A DNA stretch of 64,000 nucleotides from Brachionus plicatilis (lineage: Eukaryota; Rotifera; Eurotatoria; Ploima; Brachionidae): NCBI GenBank assembly GCA_010279815.1, contig QEOQ01000344.1, positions 543,458 through 607,457 of the forward strand, given 5' to 3'. A program made the position numbers and the translations under genes. The notes beneath the pieces are model-generated. The model saw only the letters and a list, made by a program, of their open reading frames with translations. It did not search any database and was not told the DNA's origin. Position 1 is the stretch's first letter, and each line of letters opens with the position of its first letter. Positions 1-10,031 of the stretch are shown here, one piece after another.

Positions 1-3000
1 AAATGTATCGATAAAAATTTAAACTTGTTTAAGAAAAATGAAAAACTTGAAAAATTTCTAAATAAGATGTCAATCGATTATAAAGAACAAATTGATGGTT
101 CGTTGACCAAAAGTTATTATATACGGAATTTAGATATTGATTTAAGTGTTTTTATTCACCTTATTTCACAAAACTGTAAAGAAAAGATCGATGAACATAT
201 AATAACGATAATTATTGAAGAATTTAATTCTTACAAAATGAGTTTATTGGATGTAATGGTCTATTTTGATATTTTCAATGCAAATTTTCTGATTAATTTG
301 AAAATAAGGATAGAAGAAGAATTAAGAAGAACTTCTCAATACGAAAAATTAAATGTCGACTTTATTTTATTTTCATCAAGAGCATTTTATGCTTTACTCA
401 AAAGAAATGACAAAATGCTATTCGATTCATTTGTTTTGGTCGAGAATGAAGATAAAAATAAAGTTTTTATTGCGAATCATAAAAAATTCTATTCCAACAT
501 TGATTTTAATGAAGGATTAGATATTTGCTTAGAAAAAAAAAATGAAGCCTTAACAATATCTTTTTTCGAAAGTATAAGCAAGTCAATTAGAGAAAATTCA
601 GATATTGAAAATGATGGATTAAATACAAAATTAGAAAGTTTCGAGAAAAATTTTAAAAAAAAAATGAAGTTTATTTTCGAGAATAAATGGTTTGATTTGA
701 TAATGTTTTTATTTGAAAATGATTTTGATTTTATTTTAATCGATTTGGAGAAAAAAAAAGAAACAACATTCTCAAATTCAAAGTAATTATTTTAATTTAG
801 ATTAGAACTAGTTTTTTTTCATTTTTTATGAGCTAAAGCAATATAATTACAGGAAAATATATATTTATATGATACAATTCTTTAAGCTTACTTAATTAAA
901 GGTTTACACAATTAATTTTTAGAAGGCTTTCAGTCAAAAGAAGATCTCAAATTTTTATGATTCATCTTTTAATATTTCTATCAAAGTTGGTCAAAAATTT
1001 TTAAAATAAATTAAATTTTGTTCACTAACTTTGATGATTTTAAATTACAATTTATCATGGTTAATTTTTGTAATTTATTTGACTTCAATCAGAGTTGTTG
1101 GAAGGTCACAAGCCTCAAGTAAAGTCCAAGTCCGGACTTAGACTTGGACTTTACTTTGGGACCTATAAAAAGCTCTGTTTTAAATTTAGACAATGGGGTC
1201 TAAAGTTGTAGCCTGAAGAAACTGTTTAAAAGTTTCATAAGTTTTAAAAGATTTCTAAATATTTTTTTCCAATTTTTTTAAAGCGAGAAACGAAAAGGAG
1301 AAAATTAGAAAAAAATTAAGTTGAATTGTGACAAAAGAATTGCCCAATACTGATTGTAAACACTTATTTTTGAGCAATTCTTGTCCAACTCGATTGGTAT
1401 TAAGATAAAATTTTCTATTTTTTTAGTTGTCTAACAACTCTAAATCTTTGTTCTAAAAATCAAATTTGTCTAAACATTAAACTTTTAGAGTCTTTCAAAA
1501 GCTTTTGATTACTCTTTAGGAGATATTGTGAGACATTTTAAATTTTATTGTCAAAAATTATTTTTTGCTTAAAAATATTAAAAAAAATTTAATTAAAAAT
1601 TCACTTAAAAAAATTTAAACCGGAAAAAAACTTAGTTATGTATATTTTTATCCGTTCAATTAAATTTTCATTACCTTGAGACTTAGTGAAATCTGGTTAA
1701 ACATAAAACAGAGAGAATTTAAACCTTAAAACACAGATAATATTTTCATATAAGGCTGAATTTATTATTTTCAATGAAATGTTCCATTATTCAGTTACTT
1801 TTATTATGAGGAAAGAACATTTTATAAATATATATTGAAAAACGCTATTTGAAAAAGAATTATAAATCAAATTAACCAAAATTTTAACAAAAAAAGACAT
1901 TTATAGATTTTTTAAAATAACTAGCTTAGAAAAGATTTGTTAATTCAACATGGCGCAGCATTCATAGTTGCATTATTGAGAACATTCCAGAGTTGTTTAA
2001 AAGTCACAATTCTCAAGTCAAGTCCAAGTCAGGACTTTTTTTTTTCAAAGGTCCGAGCAAAAACTTTATTTTTTTTTTCTTCAAAGTTCATGTCCAGGCT
2101 TTAAAATTTTGAATACTGAAGAATAAATTTTTGCTAAATTTGCATGAAAATTCAGATATATGGCAAATCTTTTGCATTAGACAACCCAAGAGTATAAAAA
2201 TTTTTTGATAAAGAGCCTAATCTAGCAAATTTAATAAAAAAGTCCGAACTTTGAAATTTCTTTAAATGACTTGGACTTTTTTTGGGACTTTTTAACAAAT
2301 CTGAAACATTCTGGTAAAATTCTCTAAATTCAGCCTAATTAAAATAAATTTTCTTAGAGTGCATCTTGTAGAAATTTTGCAAATCATTAGCAGACTTTAA
2401 CTTTTGATGCAACTTTGAATGTTGCAACGTGTTGCATTTACAAAATTAGAAAAACCTTTAGAAAAAAAAGTTAAAAGCTTTTGAAGCATTAAATTCTTTT
2501 TTACCAAATTTCACAAAACCCAAATATAAAATTCAGTAAAAATTGAAATTTGCAAAAAGAGCAAAATGAATATAGATCAAAAATAATATTTGTGTTATAA
2601 ACAATTTTTTTTTTGATAAAAATAAAAATTTTGAAGATAAAATAATAATAACCACTTTAATTTTTAGATGTGATCAAATCATTGAGATAGTTGTTGATAG
2701 TTCTTGTATAGAAGCGGATAAATCAAATAATACAGAAAAAAAAAGTATAAATAACGAAGAAAATATCAAAAATAAAAGCGAAATTGAAGAATTTTTTGGA
2801 AATGTAAAAAACCATCCAAATAAAGGTATTATTAGACATAAAAAATTTGCAAAAATCCTTCATAAAGCATGGAAACATCAGGCATTTTATTTCTATAATT
2901 TTTTATTATTTATTTATGTTTTATTCTTAACATTCTATTCAATTTACATGATTGAATATAGGACGCTAAATGGATCATGGAATAATTACTCGAAAATTCT

Positions 3001-4030
3001 TTCATTGTTTTTTTTAATTATTAATATTATTTTTGAATCCTTTCAATTAGTTAATTCTTTATATAAGGATAAATTCGAACTTGAATATGTATCGTATAAG
3101 AATATTTTTGAAATTGTAACATATTTCTTAGCATTTTTGACGATAGTTATCGGATTTAATCAGGCAAATTTGGTCATTTTTTCAATAACAATTTTACTTT
3201 CATACATTATTTTAATTTTCAAAATGGACAAATTCTATTTTTTTGGAACATTTATTCGAGTTATTGGAAAAATTATTATGAAAGCAAATGGTCTGGCTAT
3301 TATAGTTATATTATTTTTGATTGCTTTTTGCTTGTCGTTTCAGAACCTGGCTGTAAATTTCAGTCAAGACGAAGATGACTTCATCACACTATTTAATTCT
3401 TCATTCGTGCTGGGTCTATTTAAGACAATAACAATGATGACAGGATCTTTGGAAACTGAAGGAATGGGAATAAATGATTTAAAAAGTTATACATTCATCA
3501 ATTTTATTGTTTACGGTTTCTTCATTTATTTTATGTCTATATTACTATTAAACATATTTACAGCAATCTCAATCGATGAAGTAAAAAATTTATTTGAAAC
3601 AGCTGAAGAAGATGATGCAATTAGCAAAATTGCTTTTATTTTACAAATAGAAGAATTTAAAAAAAATAAATGTTTGGCATTAATTTTAGTCGTCATAGAA
3701 TTTATAAAAGAGCTATTTTCAGATTGGAAAAAGAGAATTTTTAAAAGATATAAGTTTCTAACTAATTTTGAAAAGAAAATCATGTTGATAATGAAAAATT
3801 TAAAACTAAAAAATATTCAAACTACAGACACTTATGAAGCTAATACCGATTTGAAAACTGAAAATTTATCTAAAAAAATTTTAAATGAATTAAGCAATAT
3901 TAACTGCAGACTTGAGACATGCATTGAAAAAACGTATGATCTTGAAAAAAGAATTAATGAAACTAACTACATTGTGGAGGATTGTGTAACAAGAAAAAAC
4001 GTAAAGAAAATAAAAAAGAAAAAAATATAA
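1..4030 (+). CDS. TRPA-like cation channel, C-terminal part (5' end outside window)
   Basis: The gene is seen as two exons, 1-782 and 2668-4030, with the intron at 783-2667. The frame is open from base 1. Exon one ends AA|GTAATT and exon two starts after TTTTTAG with one base, so phase 2 joins phase 2 and keeps the frame through 714 codons. The second exon encodes six hydrophobic segments: S1 near 2886-2950, S2 near 2994-3060, S3 near 3103-3160, S4 near 3166-3225, S5 near 3290-3350 and S6 near 3500-3570. The pore stretch KTITMMTGSLETEGM before S6 resembles TRPA/painless channels. After S6 comes LLLNIFTAISIDEV, then a lysine-rich, coiled-coil-like tail. TRPA proteins carry N-terminal ankyrin repeats, which would lie upstream of the window; exon one shows no clear ankyrin motif. 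The expected role is a plasma-membrane calcium-permeable sensory channel. I am confident of a TRP-type channel and fairly confident of TRPA. Confidence 0.82.
1090..1177. mobile_element. Short hAT-type MITE copy (AGTC family)
   Basis: This is an 88-bp internally deleted copy. It starts CAGAGTTGTTGGAAGGTCAC and ends in a degraded ...AAAGCTCTG. The centre is a palindrome of AAGTCCAAGTCCGGACTT followed by AGACTTGGACTTT. The flanks, acttcaat and ttttaaat, match only partly, so it is an old insertion. Confidence 0.6.
1988..2303. mobile_element. hAT-type MITE copy (AGTC family)
   Basis: The left end is CAGAGTTGTTTAAAAGTCAC and the right end is GGGACTTTTTAACAAATCTG, inverted to each other. The internal part contains the family words AATTTTGAATACTGAAGAA, GACAACCCAAGAGTATA and CTAGCAAATTT. 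The flanking octamers gaacattc and aaacattc match at 7 of 8 bases, as expected for a hAT 8-bp target duplication. Confidence 0.75.
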
Positions 4031-4056
4031 AGAAAGAAATCAACAACAACGAACCG

Positions 4057-4062
4057 AATAAA
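4057..4062 (+). terminator. Candidate polyadenylation signal of the TRPA-like gene
   Basis: An AATAAA lies 26 bases after the stop codon ending at 4030. The sequence is AT-rich, so the signal is plausible but not unique. Confidence 0.4.
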
Positions 4063-4253
4063 ATTTCTAATTAATTAAATAATTCAAAAAACTTATTTCC
4101 ATATAGCAAATAAATTAAAAACAAAAAGAAAATTAAAGTATTAATTAAAAAATTATTTTCATTTTTATTTTAATAAAATAATAAAAAATTTAATAAAATT
4201 TGTTGTTATTCGATAAACTCATTAAGTTTCGTTAAAATTTTTCAGATAATTTT

Positions 4254-4824
4254 TAATGTTGGATACGGTCAAGACAAACCAGCCCATTACACGGACGGTT
4301 TTTTGCGGTCATTTGGCCGGTCAGCCAGGCGGTCTAATTTTTGGACCGCCAAAATTAACGGTCTCAAATGTACCGGCGGTCTGTAAAACGGCCTAAAAAA
4401 TACAGACGGTCAGAAATACGGGCGGTCAATAATATAAGCGATCGAAAATACGGCCAAATTTTTGGCGGTTAGCCACTTAAATTGATATTTTTTTCGAAAA
4501 AATTTTTAATTTAAAAAAATAACTTATTAATATGATAAAAAAAAGGAGAAAAATTATTTTTTAATTTAATTTAAAAAAATTTTTTAAATTTTTTTTATTT
4601 TATTTTTCAAAATTTTACAAATAATTTAGTGACTGTCCGCCAAAAAGTTGGCCTGTTTTTAAGCCGCCCGTATATTTTAGACGGTTTATTTTGGCGGTCC
4701 AAAAATTAGACCACCTGGCTGACTGGCCAAATGACAGCCCGTTTAAAGGTTGTCCGGTTAATGCGGACACGGTTTCTGAAAATTTTGGCCAGTTAATTGT
4801 CCGCTTGTACGGATCCCAACACTA
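4254..4824. mobile_element. hAT-type foldback element with exact 8-bp target duplication
   Basis: The element starts TAATGTTGG and ends CCAACACTA, so the tips are inverted. It is flanked on both sides by ATAATTTT (4246-4253 and 4825-4832), an exact 8-bp duplication typical of hAT transposition. The arms, about 200 bp each, are much richer in G and C than the surroundings. They repeat CGG/CGGTC words such as GGCGGTC, GGCCGGTC and ACGGTC in inverted order around an AT-only core (about 4475-4625). There is no ORF, so it is non-autonomous. Confidence 0.8.
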
Positions 4825-4832
4825 ATAATTTT

Positions 4833-5179
4833 CTTCTAAATAAATTAATAATTTTTTTTCATATTTATTATTATTATTTTTATTATCTATTAATCTTGAA
4901 TTATTTATTCCTTGAATAAAAATGTTTTGTTGCTTTAATATAAATTATATAGAAGCTATCAATTTTGTGAATAAATGCGACTGTCTGCGAATTATTAAAT
5001 TATCAAAACTAGCCAAATAAAATGTTGTATTTTAAATTTAGCACTTTATCACAATCATCGATTAAATGAAAATTGTTACATTCAGAAATATCTTAATATT
5101 TAAACATACAGCGATTCTTTTTTTCAATGGACCCAATCGTTTAACATGGTGTGAAAGAATGATTACCATCTCTTTTAAA
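4833..5179. other. Intergenic AT-rich stretch
   Basis: No gene, RNA or clear repeat is seen here. It separates the foldback element from the nested element at 5180. Confidence 0.5.
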
Positions 5180-5248
5180 CAGAGTTGGTCAAAAGTCAAA
5201 CTTTAAAGTCAGAATCGTTAAAAGTCAAAGTCTGACTCAAGTCCACTC

Positions 5249-6661
5249 GGCTCTGTATTATTTTAGCAGACTAAAAAATAGCAATATCATTTTAGCACGG
5301 TTAATTTAACAAGATTATAAAATTAGCAATATTGTATAATAAAATTAGCAAAAAAAAAACAGCAAACACATTCACTTAAATTTAACAAGTTCATTTTAGC
5401 AAATATTTTCTATGGCTGAAAATAATAATTTTAATGATCTAATTGATCAATTTAATGATTTGGAAGATAGGCTTTTTTTCCTGGGTGAAAGGTACATTGA
5501 AAAAAATATTTTGGGATCTAACCCAATTATCCTAGACATGCTCAACAACTTAACACATACTACGGACAGTAGAACGCCAATTGAAATGTTGTATACAATT
5601 AGATAAAAACATAACACCAAAACTTTTTCTGATAGATCTTATTTTGTTTATTTTTACTTTTATATATTTTTAGTCTTTAAAAACAAAAACTCTTTATTTT
5701 AAAATTCCAGTAACCGGAAGGCAAAAGAGCTAAGCTCAAGCCTTTTAAAATCATTAAATAAACTATTGAAACTATTGAATTTAATGATTTACAAGTTCAA
5801 GTTGGACTTGTAACATCATCACAGAGAGGTCAAACGCAGTTATCTTTTGATGGATTTTTTTATCGAATTTCAAGTCAAACTAAAGATTCTAAGTTCAATT
5901 GGAGGTGTGTTGAAACTACAATATTTTGCAAGGCTAAATGTTTTACAAATGGTAATACTATTGGGAGTTATTATTATTTATTGTGTAGCTGGTCGAGCCA
6001 AAGCTCCTTCAGCAAAGTTAAAAAGTTTTAAATTATATTACAAAATATTAAAAAAAAATAAAAACAATAAAAAATTATTAAGAATAAGATACTTTCGTTA
6101 AAAAATTTAAAAATAAGTTCAAAAATTAGATAAAACAGGAGTTTGAATAAGTGGATATAGTTGATCAATTATAAGATAATAACCGCACAATGGAGTAGGA
6201 TATGTTATATCTCTAGACTCAAAATTGAGTTTAAACTCGTTCACAAGTCGACAGGTTAGGGGAACTTGCTTCTGCAGACTTCTTCTAATATGTGAGTGAA
6301 TATTCAGTTTACTTTAATAGTCAAGATGATCAACAACATAATCAACTGGTATTAAATACAAGCGTAAACCTGGTTATATTTTATTGGATGAGAGAATAAA
6401 AGAAATTCAAAAGACTTATTCATTGGATAGTTTCGAAAAATATTACGATAATTTATCATTAATTTTAGATTATTGATAGTTATTTTTTCACTTAAATTTT
6501 CAAGGTAAAAAATATGCTAAATTAATTGATTTTATTTTTATTTATTGCTGATTTCAATAAATAGTATTGCTAATTATAATTTGCTAAATTGAAAGAATAT
6601 TTTTCTTACCTTTGCTAATTTAATTATGCTAAAATGATACGTTCTAAAATGAATCGCTCCC
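5249..6661 (+). mobile_element. Internally deleted MULE-type transposon with FLYWCH remnant
   Basis: The 1413-bp insertion is flanked by an exact GTCCACTC duplication (5241-5248 and 6662-6669). The ends share G/C-rich tips and then ATTTTAG-type subterminal words (GGCTCTGTATTATTTTAGCA on the left; the reverse complement of the right end begins GGGAGC and then contains ATTTTAGAA). TTAGCA/TGCTAA words recur along both subterminal regions. Inside are three coding scraps in order: a short N-terminal ORF at 5412, a FLYWCH finger near 5776-5990 and a transposase C-terminal-like piece near 6354-6475. Mutator-like elements often make 8-9 bp duplications and carry FLYWCH domains. The catalytic DDE core is absent. 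Confidence 0.7.
5412..6477 (+). pseudogene. Decayed MULE transposase-like gene (FLYWCH finger, no DDE core)
   Basis: The ORF at 5412-5606 encodes an acidic 64-residue start beginning MAENNNFNDLIDQFNDLEDR. An open frame at about 5776-5990 then reads QRGQTQLSFDGFFYRISSQ followed by FNWRCVETTIFCKAKC. This matches the FLYWCH consensus of G-x-L-x-x-x-G-x-x-Y, then W-R-C and a paired cysteine. The expected histidines are lost and the frame shifts near 5960-5990, where another frame continues with APSAKLKSF. At 6354-6475 a third open stretch, YKRKPGYILLDERIKEIQ then YYDNLSLILDY, looks like the C-terminal tail of such proteins. In MULE proteins FLYWCH is a DNA-binding zinc finger. Frameshifts, stops and the missing catalytic core mean it is not functional as a transposase. 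Confidence 0.65.
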
Positions 6662-6960
6662 GTCCACTCAAGTCAACTAAATTATTTTCTAATTTTTAAA
6701 TCTTGTTTAACTTAATTAAAAAAATTATGAAAATGAATATTTATATATATTTAAGCTTAAGAAATGTTGCAAATAACTTGGAAGAATTAACAATGATAAA
6801 ATGTAATTTGAAAACATTAAAAATTCGAGAACTAAACTTTATTTAAAATAAAAATTTTTAATTATAAATTCTAGTTTTAACTTGTATTCAAAAAAAAAAA
6901 ATTTTAAAGTCAAAGTCTAGGCTTGACTTTGACTTCATGTTTGACTTTTGACCATCTCTG

Positions 6961-7320
6961 CTTTTGAATGATTGCTTTATAAAATATCGTCTTTACACTG
7001 AAAAGATAAACTGATAAAAAATGACTCAAGCAATTGGAATATTTGATCTTATTAATTAAAGATTTCATTATAAAAAAATTTTATTTATTTTTATTGTTTT
7101 CAATTTAAGTCAATTCTGGCGAAGATATAAATTAAAAAAAGTAAAATAAATATTTAAGAAAAAATTTAAGAATTTTAAGATTAAATAATAAATGCTTTTA
7201 ATGCTGCTTTTTTATCAACAAAAAAATCATTACGATTAATCATTATAATTTACTGCATTTAAATTACTTTAATTACAGGTTCTAAAAAATAGAAAAAAAA
7301 TTTAAAATGAGAAATAAAGT
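6961..7320. other. Intergenic spacer
   Basis: AT-rich with no recognised gene or element. It separates the nested transposon from the 3' end of EIF4G2. Confidence 0.5.
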
Positions 7321-7326
7321 TTTATT
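7321..7326 (-). terminator. EIF4G2: Candidate polyadenylation signal of EIF4G2
   Basis: TTTATT on the plus strand reads AATAAA on the minus strand, about 140 bases beyond the EIF4G2 stop codon at 7463-7465. Confidence 0.4.
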
Positions 7327-7462
7327 GAATAAAAAACTTTAAAAAAAAAACATAACATGTTAATCAAAAAAGATGAGATGCCAAAAATTCTAATAGATCG
7401 AAAAAAAATATTTGGATAATAAAACTTGTTCATTTGAAAAATAATGAGAAATCGCATTGATA

Positions 7463-9949
7463 TCATTGTTTAAATAGATTAAATGTTTCATTGTCAATAA
7501 TATTCAGCTCTAAGAATTGGTTAAACAAATTTTTGAGAAAATACTGCGGAAAGCCGTTCGACTCTGTATAACTTTGAATTGATTGCAGCACTTGTACCTG
7601 CTTTTCTTTAATATCCCCGGTGTAATTATTAATCAAAGTTTTATACTTTTGAATAAACTCTTTTTGTTTGCCCAATTGGTTCAAATCAGTTGACAATATA
7701 CTCTTTTCTACTGCATTACGCACCACACTAAAAAATAATCAAAATTATATTTTAAAAATAATTTTCGAGTCAAAGTCATAGTCAAGGCTTATTTAACCTT
7801 TTAAAATTTTAACACCAAAAGACCGAATTTTTTTTAATTCTTTAATAAAATACGCTTTTAAGATAAAATAAACTAAAGGATTTTTTTACTTTTAATCTTC
7901 TATTTTAATTTAAATAAAATATTTTCTTGATTTTATAATGATAACTTCTTATTAATTTTGTTTAAAATTATTCATTAAAAAATACTAAAAATGTGTTTTT
8001 TAATCAGAGCTGTTTAAAAGTCACAAGTTTCAAGTCAAGTCCAAATCCGGGCTTTAAAATTTTGAATACTGAAGAAGAAATTTATGCTGAAATTGCAAGA
8101 TAATTCTGCTATATGGCAAATCTATTGCATTAGACAACCCAAGAGTATATAAATTTTTTTATATGAAGCCTGATCTAGCAAATTTAAAAAAAAAATTAAA
8201 AAAAAAGTCTGGACTTGGATCTTTTTTTGAGTGACTTAGACTTTTTTGTGACTTTTAAACAACTCTGTTTTGAATTAACACATACATGTTTATAGTTTTT
8301 TTAATAGCCCTCGATAGAACTCTATTAACTAAAATAGCAAAAATAATTATTTTTTTAAAAAATCTTTATTTTAATCCGGAATTGTGGTTTAAAACTTATC
8401 TTTAGAGTTAAGAATGCTTTAACATGGGCTAAATGGCATTTTTTGACTACGCAAAAGGCCCCATTTCGAGGTTATGAGGCTGCAATAAGGAACAAATGAA
8501 TGCGGTTTAAATTTAATTTTTTTATGACATTTATCAAATAATTTTTGTTAGATTCAAAAATGATTAAAAAATGAATTATTGAATCAAAATTTGAGCTACG
8601 ATTCTTTAGAATAAGTAAAATAAATTTTTTTATTTTAGCTGTTGTTTTTAGCTATATATTTTTTAAAGATATAACTAAATTGATAGTAAGTAAATTGTAG
8701 CTTAATTAGTGATAAAAAGTATAGGCCAATAAAAATAAAAATTCGATTTGTAATTAAAATTTTTTTGATTTTGAATTAGATGTAAATAAAAAAATTTGAA
8801 AAAAAAACTTGACTTTTTGAGAAAAATTTAAAGGAGATGCAAAAAACTTTTGCGGTCTTTGGATGATTGGAAATTTTTTTCTTGGTAATAATGTCAATGC
8901 TTAAAAATTCAATTATTCCCCCCATTTATCTAAAAATTTTATTCAATTAAATATTTCTCTAAAAATTTTACTAAAAATTCTATTTTATTAAAATCAAAGT
9001 TACGACCTAAAAAAGCAATAAATAATAAGACTTAAATTTTAGTGACTTTGACTTTAACTAGGCCGCCCAAATAACTACCTGGAACGTCAAAAATTAGGAC
9101 TTTTTTATAAAATATTTAATTGATTGACTTAACTTTAAAAAAAAAGACTTAAAACTGTGCCTTGTAAACAAGTCTGATCATTTTGCCTTAATGGTCAGTA
9201 GTATCAAAATATTAGAATTTAATAAAAATCAAAGTTGTTTAAAAGTCACAAGTCTAAAATCACCGTACTTTTTTTTTTTCATAAGTCTGAGCAAAGACTT
9301 AAAATAAATTTGCTAGATCAGGCTTCATATCACAAAATTTATATACCCTTGGGCATACATTCCGACACGAAAAATTGACGTGTTCGAGTACGTGTACGTG
9401 TACAGTACCAGTACACGTACGCGTCCTCGAACATGTCGAAATTCCGGGTTTGTACACGTACCCGAACTCGGGTTTTTGGTTTTTTACGAGTTTGTACACG
9501 TACCCGAACTCGGGTTTTTGGTTTTTTACGAGTTTGTACACGTACCCGAACTCGGGTTTAAATTTTTTTTCGAGTTTTAATTTTAATTTTAATTAGTTGG
9601 AATGTTAAATTATTAATGCTAAAAAAAAAATTCTTTTGTAAAAATTATGTAATTCTTTGTTTCAATATTTGTTTATACAAATATACTAATAAAAAAATCT
9701 TTATGTAGAATATGCATTACTATTAATATATTAATATGCATTGATTTTTTTAAGAAATTATTTCTTTTATTTTAACTGCACAAAATTGAATGTTTTAAAA
9801 TTTTTTTTAAATATTTTAGTTAATTTAATTTAATTTCATACATAACATAAAGTTTTTTTGAAATTTTAGCATAAATTTCTTCTTGACTTGAAACTTGTGA
9901 CTTTTTTTTGGGATTTTTAAACAACTCTGATAATAATAATAATAATAAT

Positions 9950-9990
<41 letters not shown>

Positions 9991-9994
9991 TAAA

Positions 9995-10031
<37 letters not shown>

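Larger units (their letters stand above)
783..2667 (+). other. Intron of the TRPA-like gene
   Basis: This 1.9-kb intron has donor GTAATT and acceptor TTTTTAG, phase 2. It contains two copies of the CAGAGTTGTTTAAAAGTC hAT-type MITE (1090-1177 and 1988-2303). It also has a stretch near 2385-2450 with several TTGCA/TGCAA words, a pattern seen again near 33560-33760. No coding potential is seen. Confidence 0.75.
5180..6960. mobile_element. hAT-type MITE (CAGAGTTGGTC family) carrying a nested MULE
   Basis: The outer element starts CAGAGTTGGTCAAAAGTCAA and ends GTTTGACTTTTGACCATCTCTG, inverted tips related to, but distinct from, the CAGAGTTGTTT family. The flanking octamers cttttaaa and cttttgaa match at 7 of 8 bases. 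Its own sequence is 5180-5248 and 6662-6960, about 360 bp once the nested insertion and one target duplication are removed. It holds repeated AAAGTC words and no ORF. Confidence 0.7.

Noticed and set aside
5847..6101. 84-codon ORF in the nested MULE as a separate gene
   Set aside because: Its first part is out of frame with the FLYWCH finger on the same strand. Only its end continues the finger after a frameshift, so it is part of the decayed element.
9299..9596. Repetitive ORFs encoding 14-residue repeats on both strands
   Set aside because: They follow from a 42-bp tandem repeat (a multiple of three) inside a foldback element in an intron. Frames are open on both strands, so coding is not supported.
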